NCBI GenBank assembly: GCA_018267725.1
Contig: JAFDXY010000020.1
Span: 1 to 64,000 of the forward strand
Source of the DNA: Bacteroidota bacterium
GTDB taxonomy: Bacteria; Bacteroidota; Bacteroidia; Chitinophagales; Chitinophagaceae
Direction: 5' to 3'
DNA length: 64,000 nt
Shown: in pieces, positions 1 to 8,300 of the stretch
Layout of the letters: each line of letters opens with the position of its first letter
Numbering within the stretch: the stretch's first letter is position 1
Notes under the pieces: generated by a model
The model's database searches: none
Seen by the model: the letters and a program-made list of their open reading frames with translations, nothing else
What the model was told of the DNA's origin: nothing
Translations under genes and position numbers: made by a program

Positions 1-145
1 AAAAGATGATTCTGTCATGTCGAGCTTGTCGAGACATCTCATAAAGCAAGTAATAAGCAGAAATAAAACATCTCACTTCCTCGAAAAGATGTTCTTATAA
101 AAAACAGAGATTGCCACGTCGCATTCACTCCTCGCAATGACGAGA
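1..145. repeat. Direct repeat, copy 1
   Basis: This stretch recurs at 261-405 with few differences; both copies contain the string TCTGTCATGTCGAGCTTGTC and a following AGCAGAAATAAAACATCTCA. It holds no convincing gene. A core of the family (259-280 in copy 2) occurs in reverse complement at 61066-61087, so it is a dispersed repeat rather than a local duplication only. The window may cut its left end. Confidence 0.8.
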
Positions 146-195
146 ACATTATGACATGTATCTTTTTTCGTCATTTCGATACCGCTTTAGCGGTA

Positions 196-230
196 GAGAA
201 ATCTCTTCAAATAATTTCAAGAGATTTCTC
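196..230. repeat. Inverted repeat in the repeat region
   Basis: The arms at 196-207 (GAGAAATCTCTT) and 219-230 (AAGAGATTTCTC) are perfectly complementary, with an 11-base loop. The element sits between the two direct-repeat copies and has the look of a dispersed Bacteroidota intergenic repeat. It is not followed by a T-run, so a terminator role is unlikely. Confidence 0.6.
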
Positions 231-260
231 GTTTCACTCCGATACTCGGAGCTGCACTCG

Positions 261-405
261 AAAAGACGATTCTGTCATGTCGAGCTTGTCGAGACATCTC
301 ATAATGCAAGTAATAAGCAGAAATAAAACATCTCACTTCCTCGAAAATACGTTCTTATAAAAAAACAGATTGCCACATCGCATTCGCTCTTCGTAATGGC
401 GGATA
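261..405. repeat. Direct repeat, copy 2
   Basis: Second copy of the 1-145 repeat. Its start, around 259-280, is the exact reverse complement of 61066-61087 and differs by one base from the reverse complement of 60876-60897. The region between 1 and the promoter at 423 contains only these repeats; the short open frame from 151 to 360 lies in repeat sequence and looks non-coding. Confidence 0.8.
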
Positions 406-422
406 AATTATCTTCAAAATAA

Positions 423-454
423 TTTGGTTTATATCATAAACTACTTTATGTTTG
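423..454 (+). promoter_or_regulatory. Bacteroidota-type promoter of the TonB receptor
   Basis: TTTG at 423-426 is followed after exactly 20 bases by TATGTTTG at 447-454, a full match to the Bacteroidota -33/-7 pattern TTTG-N19/20-TAnnTTTG. Transcription should begin near 460. This places the upstream TTG frame start at 424 inside the promoter and supports the ATG at 478 as the start. Confidence 0.65.
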
Positions 455-477
455 TGTTTTCAAAACGAAAATTAACT

Positions 478-2721
478 ATGCAGAAAGCGTTCATATCTTC
501 AATTTTTTTTCTCTTATCTTCTACAATCTGCTTTTCACAAATAAAAATAAGCGGTACGGTAAAAGACAATCGCAATCATATTTTAGCAGGTTCAACCATT
601 ACTTTAAAAACTACTTATGATGGAGCTATTACAGACAGTACCGGATCTTTCTCTTTCAAAACATTTGAAAAAGGAGATTTTATTTTAGAAATAAAAAGTA
701 TAGGCTATAAAACCGTTGAACAAAAAATAACTATTGGTAAAGACCCAATTAATTTAGATTTTTTATTGAAAGAAGAAGTAAACGAATTAAAAGCCGTAAC
801 AGTTACTGCCGGAACTTTTGAAGCCAGCGATAGAAAAAAAGCTGTAACGGTTTTAAACTCGTTAGATATTTACACAACAGGTGGTGCCAATGCAGATATT
901 ACCGCAACTGTAAAAACTTTACCCGGAGCACAACAGGTGGGAGAACAGGAAGGTTTATTTGTTCGTGGTGGTGCAGGCTATGAAACCAAACAATTTATTG
1001 ATGGAACTTTGGTAAACAATCCGTATTACACAAGTGTTCCTGATTTGGCACAACGTGGAAGATTTGCCCCCAACTTATTTAAAGGAACCGTTTTTACAAC
1101 AGGTGGTTACTCTGCATTGTATGGCGAAGCATTATCTGCTGCATTAATTTTAGAATCTATTGATTTGCCCGATAAATCTGAAGCCACAGCTTCTATCTCA
1201 ACCGTATTTGTTGGTACAGGTTTGCAACAGTTGGCAAAAAATAAAAAGTCATCTTACGGATTTAATTACGGTTATACCAATGTGTATCCATACTTTCAAA
1301 TTGTAAAACAAACGCCTGATTATTTTAAAGTACCGCAATTTCATAATGCCGATTTTAATTTTCGTGTAAAAACAAAAAAAGGCGGTATCATAAAATATTA
1401 TACAACGTTTGCACACAATAGTTTGGGTTTACGCAGACCCAATATTGATAGTCTTACTTTAAAAAATGCTTTTGGTTTAACCAATACCAATTGGTATAAT
1501 AATTTAAGTTGGAGAGAAAATTTAGGTAATGGTTGGAAAATGAATTTGGGCTTAAGTTACAGTACAAATAAAGATGATATAAGCAATCAAATTCAAAATC
1601 AAAACAATCAATATGTAACAACGGGTTTGTTTTATATTGATAGTACCAATTTTACTTTAAACAGCAAGCAAGACTTATCGCAAATAAAAGCTGTTTTTGA
1701 AAAGAAGATTACAGGTATTAGTGTATTGCGTTTTGGAGGAGAATATTGGTATGCATATAGTAAAAATATTTATGGTAATGCAGCAGGCGTAAACTATACA
1801 TCGGTTTTGCAAGATCATTTTAAAGCAGCGTTTGCCGAAGCAGATTTGTATATAACTAATAATATTGCTGCAAAAATTGGCGGCAGGTTAGAACATTCTT
1901 CTTTATTAAACCAAGCCAATATAGCACCCAGAATTTCTTTTGCATATAAAACAGGAAAAGATGCACAAATGAGTTTGGCTTATGGTACTTTTTATCAAAA
2001 GCCTGAAAACATTCAATTATTTTATAATACAAATTTAAACTATACAAAAGCTACACACTATATCATTAACTACCAAAAAATGAATAGAGATTATACTTTT
2101 CGTGTAGAAGCCTTTTATAAAAAGTATGATAATCTAGTAAAAACATTTCCAACTTATAACAACAGTGGAAGTGGCTATGCACAAGGCGTTGAGCTTTTTT
2201 GGAGGGATAAAAAAACTATTAAAGGTTTTGATTATTGGGTAAGCTATTCTTATCTAGATACTAAAAGAGATTATTTAAATTATCCGCAACAATTACAACC
2301 ATCATTTGCAGCAGGGCATACATTTAGTCTTGTAACTAAAAAATTTATTTTGCCTATTAAAACAGGCTTCAACTTTACATACACTTATGCAACTGGCAGG
2401 CCTTATTACGATATAATGTATAACACAAGCAGCAGCAAATTTGTAATTGCAGACCAAGGAACCGCCAAACCCTACAGTGCATTAGGTTTTAGCATGAACT
2501 ATGTGCCAAGTGTAGGTAAAACCAATGCAAAAACATTTTGGGTATTTGTAGCAAGCGTAACCAATGTATTAAATAATAATTTAATTTATGGATACAACTA
2601 TTCTTACAACGGAAAAAATAAAGAAGCCATTACACCAGCTGCACCACAATTCTTTTTTATTGGCGTGTTTTTAAGTTGGGGAGTAGATAGAACGCAAGAT
2701 GCTATTAATAATAATTTATAA
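478..2721 (+). CDS. TonB-dependent outer-membrane receptor
   Basis: Predicted outer-membrane receptor for uptake of an unidentified ligand, energised by TonB. The 747-residue protein starts with a signal peptide ending near CFSQ. A carboxypeptidase-regulatory-like beta-sandwich follows (about residues 20-105, ISGTVKDNRNHILAGSTITL), then a plug domain with a LFVRGG motif, and a long beta-barrel ending at the C-terminus. The frame is open from a TTG at 424, but that codon lies in the predicted promoter and the signal peptide begins at 478. No SusD-like partner is adjacent. It is followed after 19 bases by a small membrane protein. The ligand cannot be told from sequence. Confidence 0.88.
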   Translation: MQKAFISSIFFLLSSTICFSQIKISGTVKDNRNHILAGSTITLKTTYDGAITDSTGSFSFKTFEKGDFILEIKSIGYKTVEQKITIGKDPINLDFLLKEEVNELKAVTVTAGTFEASDRKKAVTVLNSLDIYTTGGANADITATVKTLPGAQQVGEQEGLFVRGGAGYETKQFIDGTLVNNPYYTSVPDLAQRGRFAPNLFKGTVFTTGGYSALYGEALSAALILESIDLPDKSEATASISTVFVGTGLQQLAKNKKSSYGFNYGYTNVYPYFQIVKQTPDYFKVPQFHNADFNFRVKTKKGGIIKYYTTFAHNSLGLRRPNIDSLTLKNAFGLTNTNWYNNLSWRENLGNGWKMNLGLSYSTNKDDISNQIQNQNNQYVTTGLFYIDSTNFTLNSKQDLSQIKAVFEKKITGISVLRFGGEYWYAYSKNIYGNAAGVNYTSVLQDHFKAAFAEADLYITNNIAAKIGGRLEHSSLLNQANIAPRISFAYKTGKDAQMSLAYGTFYQKPENIQLFYNTNLNYTKATHYIINYQKMNRDYTFRVEAFYKKYDNLVKTFPTYNNSGSGYAQGVELFWRDKKTIKGFDYWVSYSYLDTKRDYLNYPQQLQPSFAAGHTFSLVTKKFILPIKTGFNFTYTYATGRPYYDIMYNTSSSKFVIADQGTAKPYSALGFSMNYVPSVGKTNAKTFWVFVASVTNVLNNNLIYGYNYSYNGKNKEAITPAAPQFFFIGVFLSWGVDRTQDAINNNL

Positions 2722-2740
2722 AATAGTAAAATAAAAATGT

Positions 2741-3007
2741 ATGCAAAATTTTGAAACACAACAAGATGAACAACTTTGGCAGTTAGCTAAAAAAAGAGCT
2801 GCTTTTAAAAAGAGTGTTATAAGCTATGTTTTGGTAAATACTTTTTTAGTAAGTATTTGGTATTTTACTTACTCAGATTACTTCTGGCCAAAATGGTGTA
2901 TGCTGGGTTGGGGTATTGGTTTATTTCTTCAATACATAAATGCTTATCACTGCAACACATTTTTTTCTGCTGAAGATGAATATCAAAAATTAAAACAAAA
3001 TCAATAA
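2741..3007 (+). CDS. 2TM-domain small membrane protein
   Basis: An 88-residue protein with a charged N-terminus and two hydrophobic segments (about residues 27-45 and 50-66) separated by a short loop rich in Trp and Tyr. This matches the 2TM-domain family that is widespread in Bacteroidota, often near histidine kinases or transporters and without a known function. It follows the TonB receptor by 19 bases and may be co-transcribed with it. The function assignment is by architecture only. Confidence 0.7.
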   Translation: MQNFETQQDEQLWQLAKKRAAFKKSVISYVLVNTFLVSIWYFTYSDYFWPKWCMLGWGIGLFLQYINAYHCNTFFSAEDEYQKLKQNQ

Positions 3008-3040
3008 TAATTAAATTAAAACAACAATCATCTACTCAAA

Positions 3041-3069
3041 CTCTTTTGGAGAGGGAACGAAGGTGAGGC
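3041..3069 (+). repeat. Degenerate palindromic-element end
   Basis: The arrangement CTCTTTTGGAGAGG, a short spacer, then GGTGAGGC parallels the ends of the elements in ileS and adenine deaminase (an inner hairpin with a 3-4 base loop, a spacer, then GGGAGGC). It lies in the gap before the 3084 gene, and a GTG at 3063 falls inside it. No partner arm is seen nearby. Confidence 0.4.
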
Positions 3070-3083
3070 TAAAAACAAACATT

Positions 3084-3722
3084 ATGAAAAAAACAATTTC
3101 ACTTTTAATTATTGCAAGCAGTTTTTGCTTTTCATTATTTGCACAGTCAGATAAATTTACAAGTGCAATGGCAACTACTTTACAACAATACGAAGCTGCT
3201 AAAACAGCCGAAGATTTAATTGCAGTAGAAGCAAAGTTTGAACGTATTGGTGATGCCGAAAAAACACAATGGCTGCCTTATTATTACGCTGCATTAGTTA
3301 AAGCAAGAATGGCACAACAACGCCAAGGAGGAGACCCCGATAAAGTTGCAGATGATGCACAAGTATTATTAGATAAAGCAGAATCTTTATCTCCCAAAAA
3401 CAGCGAAATATATTGTGTAAAATATATTATTGCTTCTGCAAGATTAATAGTTGATCCGCAATCTCGTTACATGCAATATTTACCTGTTATGGAAGAAGCA
3501 ATTACTAATGCAAAAAAAGCAGATCCAACAAATCCAAGACCTTATGTGTTACAAGCAATAGGCACTAAAAATACACCAGAATCTTTTGGTGGTGGATGTG
3601 CTCCTGCAAAACCATTAGCACAAAAGGCTTTAGAAATGTACACTACTTTCAACCCTGCATCTGCATTAAATCCTAATTGGGGAAAAGAGCTTGCAGAGTC
3701 TATTATAAACGATTGTAAATAA
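3084..3722 (+). CDS. Secreted protein of unknown function
   Basis: A 212-residue protein with a clear signal peptide (MKKTISLLIIASSFCFSLFA, cut before QSDKF). The mature part is mostly helical and alanine-rich, with spacing suggestive of TPR-like helices (for example around LLDKAESLSPKNSEIYCVKY). Its likely location is the periplasm. The ATG at 3084 is chosen because the signal peptide begins there; an in-frame GTG at 3063 lies in a repeat. It is preceded by a 2TM protein and followed by two related membrane proteins. The family resembles hypothetical proteins common in Chitinophagaceae; no function is assigned. Confidence 0.75.
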   Translation: MKKTISLLIIASSFCFSLFAQSDKFTSAMATTLQQYEAAKTAEDLIAVEAKFERIGDAEKTQWLPYYYAALVKARMAQQRQGGDPDKVADDAQVLLDKAESLSPKNSEIYCVKYIIASARLIVDPQSRYMQYLPVMEEAITNAKKADPTNPRPYVLQAIGTKNTPESFGGGCAPAKPLAQKALEMYTTFNPASALNPNWGKELAESIINDCK

Positions 3723-3755
3723 TTTATAAATTCTATCACCATTTAAATTTTTAAA

Positions 3756-4343
3756 ATGGAAAACGAATTTTCGCCCGAAGAAAGCTTGCGTATAATTCAA
3801 TCTATGATTGATAAAACAAAAAACAATGTAGCTAATGATGCGTTTTATTTTTTGTTTTGGGGTTGGCTTACATTAATTATTTGCATTACGCAGTATGTGT
3901 TATTGGTATGGGTTAAATATCCGCAACATTATTATGCATGGGGCTTGTTGTGGGTAGGTGTTATTTATCTTGTTTTTAAAACTGCCATAAAAAACAAAAA
4001 GCAAAAACAAAAAGTAAAAACTTATGTTGATGATAGCATGAAGTATTTGTGGACGGGTTTAGGAATTACGTTTTTTATTTTAGGTTGGATATGTGCCCTT
4101 AACGAATGGAAAAATTGTTTTAGTTTATTTATAATGCTTTATGGTGTAGGCACTTTTGTTTCGGGATGTTTTTTAAAATTTAAACCATTTATAATAGGTG
4201 GTATAATAGCATGGGTTATTGCTTTAATTGCAGCAACTGCTAATTATCAAAATCAGTTATTACTTACTTGTTTAGCCTTAATAATTAGTTACATTATTCC
4301 GGGTTATATGTTGCGTTATAATTATAAAAACCAAAACAATTAA
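3756..4343 (+). CDS. Multispanning membrane protein, paralogue of the next gene
   Basis: A 195-residue protein with a short acidic N-terminus (EFSPEESLRIIQSMIDKTKN) followed by about five or six hydrophobic segments. The next gene has the same plan, with a matching N-terminal PQESLQLIAETIQKAK helix, so the two are probably diverged tandem duplicates. They lie 3 bases apart and lead into a winged-helix regulator. The set of paired membrane proteins plus small regulator recurs in Bacteroidota. The function is unknown, possibly envelope sensing or an anti-regulator role (inference). Confidence 0.72.
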   Translation: MENEFSPEESLRIIQSMIDKTKNNVANDAFYFLFWGWLTLIICITQYVLLVWVKYPQHYYAWGLLWVGVIYLVFKTAIKNKKQKQKVKTYVDDSMKYLWTGLGITFFILGWICALNEWKNCFSLFIMLYGVGTFVSGCFLKFKPFIIGGIIAWVIALIAATANYQNQLLLTCLALIISYIIPGYMLRYNYKNQNN

Positions 4344-4346
4344 TGT

Positions 4347-5027
4347 ATGGAAAACGATAAACAACTTAATCCACAAGAGAGCCTGCAATTAATTGCCGAA
4401 ACCATCCAAAAAGCAAAAGGCGGTTTTCACGAAACAGGCATCAGTGCTATATTGTGGGGCAGTGTAGTATCTGCGGCAGGCTTGGTTTCTTTTATAGAAA
4501 AATATTTTAATTTTTATATTGGATTTGATATTTGGTTAATTGTTTTGGCTGCCATTATTCCGCAAGTATTTATTTCAATAAAAGAAAATAAAAACAAAAA
4601 AGTAATTGCACACGATGAAAAATTTTTAGATGCCACTTGGATGGTTTACGGCATAAGCATATTTGCTTTAATGTTTTATATAAACATTGTTCCTAATGTA
4701 AGCCAACAACTAATAACAACTTACGATAACAGTCAATTATATATAAAAAATATTGCAACAAATAAAACTGAAATTTGGCGGCCATATATTTTCAGTCAGT
4801 CATCATTATACCTTATTCTATTTTCAATACCAACATTGGTTACAGGCATAGCAAGAAGGTTTAAACCCATGTTATACGGGGGTTTGCTTTGTTTGGCGTT
4901 GTTTGTCATTTCTTGTTATACCATTACTTTATGGGATATGTTATTGTTGGCTTTAGCAGGAATTTTTAATTGGCTAATTCCGGGATTAATTTTACGTTCA
5001 CGGTTTTTAAAAGGTAAAGCTTGCTAA
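4347..5027 (+). CDS. Multispanning membrane protein, paralogue of the previous gene
   Basis: A 226-residue protein. Its N-terminal helix resembles that of the upstream gene, and it has about six hydrophobic segments with a longer soluble loop in the middle (YDNSQLYIKNIATNKTEIWR). The stop codon overlaps the next gene's ATG by one base, which indicates translational coupling to the winged-helix regulator. No known transporter motif was recognised. Role unknown. Confidence 0.72.
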   Translation: MENDKQLNPQESLQLIAETIQKAKGGFHETGISAILWGSVVSAAGLVSFIEKYFNFYIGFDIWLIVLAAIIPQVFISIKENKNKKVIAHDEKFLDATWMVYGISIFALMFYINIVPNVSQQLITTYDNSQLYIKNIATNKTEIWRPYIFSQSSLYLILFSIPTLVTGIARRFKPMLYGGLLCLALFVISCYTITLWDMLLLALAGIFNWLIPGLILRSRFLKGKAC

Positions 5028-5320
5028 TGTTTGCCGAATTAGATCCCATATTACATTCACAATTACGTTTAGCAGTAATGAGTTTACTTATTGGTGTTAA
5101 AGAGGCAGAGTTTACTTTTATTAAAGAAAAAACAAACTCAACAGCGGGCAATCTTTCGGTACAAATTCAAAAATTAAAAGATGCCGGATATATTGATGTG
5201 GTAAAAGAATTTAAAGACAACTATCCCAACACAACTTGTAAAATAACAACCAAAGGCATTCATGCTTTTGAAACCTATGTACAAGCTTTGCAACAATATT
5301 TAAAGGTTCAGAATCCTTAA
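5027..5320 (+). CDS. Winged-helix transcriptional regulator
   Basis: A 97-residue single-domain DNA-binding protein of the ArsR/MarR-like winged-helix class (HTH_34 type). It opens with FAELDPILHSQLRLAVMSLL, has a recognition-helix region around TAGNLSVQIQKLKDAGY, and the wing is rich in Lys and Thr (NTTCKITTKG). The ATG at 5027 is preferred over an in-frame TTG at 5021. It overlaps the stop of the preceding membrane gene by one base, so it probably regulates or responds to the paired membrane proteins (inference). No effector domain is present. Confidence 0.8.
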   Translation: MFAELDPILHSQLRLAVMSLLIGVKEAEFTFIKEKTNSTAGNLSVQIQKLKDAGYIDVVKEFKDNYPNTTCKITTKGIHAFETYVQALQQYLKVQNP

Positions 5321-5381
5321 ATAATTATTTATTCTTTTCCTTACCTTCGCTGCCTTTAAAACTTAGACAGGATAAGGTTTT

Positions 5382-8300
5382 ATGAATAAAAAATACGCCG
5401 AATTTAGCGGATTAAATCTTCCCGCAATAGAAAAAGAAATCTTGCAAAAATGGCAAGCAAATAATGCTTTTGAAAAAAGTGTTTCTTTAAAAGAAGGTGC
5501 TACACCATTTGTGTTTTATGAAGGTCCGCCAAGTGCCAATGGTGTGCCGGGTATTCACCACGTAATTTCAAGAACGTTGAAAGATTTGGTTTGTCGTTAC
5601 AAAACCATGCAAGGTTTTCAAGTAAAAAGAAAAGGTGGATGGGATACGCATGGATTACCTGTAGAATTAGGCGTAGAAAAAGAATTAGGGATTACAAAAG
5701 AAGATATTGGTAAAAAAATTTCGGTAGAAGAGTATAATAAAAAATGCAGAGAAGCAGTATTGCGTTATAAAAAAGAATGGGATGATATAACAACTAAAAT
5801 GGGTTATTGGGTTGATTTAAACAATCCATATATCACTTTTGAAAATAATTATATAGAAAGTTTATGGTGGATATTAAAACAACTCTACAATAAAAATTTG
5901 TTGTACGAAAGTGTAAGTATTCAACCATATTCTCCTGCTGCTGGTACAGGTTTATCAAGTCATGAATTAAATCAACCAGGCACCTATAAAGATGTAAAAG
6001 ATACCAGTGCTACTGTAATGTTCTGCCTCCCCAACCCCTCCAAAGGAGGGGCTAATGCAAAGCATAAAACTGTTACAAAAATATTTGAAGCCATAAATAA
6101 CTCTGGTTCTCAAGTCCCTCCTTCGGAGGGATTTAGGGAGGCGTTCTTTCTTGCTTGGACAACTACGCCTTGGACACTTCCATCAAACTTAGGCTTAACT
6201 GTTGGTGCAAATATTGATTATGTTTTAGTAAAAACTTTTTCTCCAATTAATCATCAACCAATTAATGTAATTCTTGCAAAAGCATTGCTACATAAGTATT
6301 TCAAGGCAGAAGGAGAAAATGCAGACTTTGAAAATTATTCTTCTGAAAGCAAAATAATTCCTTATAAAATTATTGCAGAATTTAAAGGAAAAGATTTAGA
6401 AGGAATCCAATACGAACAACTACTTCCTTTTGAAGCAAACAAAACAGACAACCCAAATGCTTTTAAAATTTTAATAGGAGATTTTGTTACAACAGAAGAT
6501 GGAACAGGTATTGTACACACAGCTCCTGCTTTTGGTGCAGATGATTTTAGAGTAGGTAAAAAATATGATATTGGTATTTTAACAATGGTTGATAAAAGAG
6601 GAAAATTTTTAGAAGGAATAAAAGATGATGTGTTTTTATATGGTAACGAATATGTGAAAGAAGCTTATTTAACAGATGCAGAAAAAGAAGCAGAATTTAA
6701 ACATCAAAAACAAATATTAGAAGCTAACGGTAAAGTAAAAGATTTAAAAAAATATTTAAGTGTAGATGATAGAATTGTATTGAAATTACAAGAAGAAGGA
6801 AAGTTGTTTAAGAAAGAAAAATACGATCACAATTATCCTCATTGTTGGCGTACAGATAAACCCATTTTATATTATCCTTTAGATGCTTGGTTTATAAAAA
6901 CAACAGCCTTAAAAGATAGAATGGTTGAACTAAATAAAACCATTAATTGGAAACCAAAAAGTACAGGAGAAGGGCGTTTTGGTAATTGGTTAGAAAATAT
7001 GGTTGATTGGAATTTAAGTAGAAGCAGATATTGGGGAACTCCTTTACCAGTTTGGCGTACAGAAGATGGTGAAGAACAAATTTGTATTGGAAGTATTGAA
7101 GAATTAACCAATGAATATAAAAAAGCAGTTGATGCAGGCTTCAACAAAAATTCAACATTCAACATTCAACATTCAAAATTAAAAATTGATTTACACAAAC
7201 CCTTTGTAGATGATGTAATATTAGTAAGTGCTTCTGGTAAACCAATGAAACGCGTAAATGATTTAATTGATGTTTGGTTTGATAGTGGTGCCATGCCTTA
7301 TGCACAACAACATTTTCCTTTTGAAAATAAAGAACTGTTTGCTCAAAATTATCCGGCAGATTTTATTGCCGAAGGTGTAGATCAAACACGTGGGTGGTTT
7401 TATACTTTGCATGCAATTGGCTCTTTAATTAAAGAAAGTGTTGTAGAAGAATTAACCAAAGCAGGTTTGCCAACAAACAATGTTGATGGCAGAGCTTATA
7501 AAACAGTTGTAAGCAATGGTTTGGTATTAGATAAGAATGGAAACAAAATGAGTAAACGTTTGGGCAATGTGGTTAATCCGTTTGAAACTATTGAAAAATA
7601 TGGAGCAGATGCAACTCGTTGGTACCTCATCACTAATGCATCTCCTTGGGATAATTTAAAATTTGATATTGCAGGAATACAAGAAGTACAACGTAAATTT
7701 TTTGGCACACTTTATAACACGTATCAATTCTTTGTATTGTATGCCAATGTTGATGGTTTTGCGTTTGAGCAAGATTATATTCCATTAAATAAAAGACCAG
7801 AAATTGATAGATGGATTTTATCTTCTTTAAACACATTAATAAAAAAATGTAACGAAGCAATGGATGATTATGAACCAACTGTTGCAGGAAGATTAATAGA
7901 AGAATTTGTTGATGAACATTTAAGTAACTGGTATGTTCGTTTATGTAGAAGAAGATTTTGGAAAGGAGAATATGAAGCAGATAAAATTGCAGCATATCAA
8001 ACCTTATATGAATGTTTAGAAACTTTAGTAAGATTAATTGCACCAATTTCTCCATTCTTTAGTGATGCAGTTTTTAAAAACTTAGAAGCTGTAACCGAAA
8101 AACATAAAGCAGAATCTGTGCATCATGTTTCTTATCCAAAACCAAATGAAGCGGCAATTGATACAGATTTAGAAGAAAGAATGCAATTGGCACAAGATGC
8201 TTCTTCCTTAGTATTATCACTTCGTAAAAAAACAAATATTAAAGTTCGTCAGCCTTTACAAAAAATATTAATACCTGTTCTTAATCCGCAAATGAAATTG

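Noticed and set aside
151..360. 69-codon open frame in the first repeat region
   Set aside because: It lies wholly in the direct and inverted repeats and has no protein-like features.
6230..6270. Another in-frame repeat in ileS (CAATTAATCATCAACCAATT)
   Set aside because: The encoded PINHQPINVILAK fits the normal sequence of the family, so no insertion is needed to explain it.
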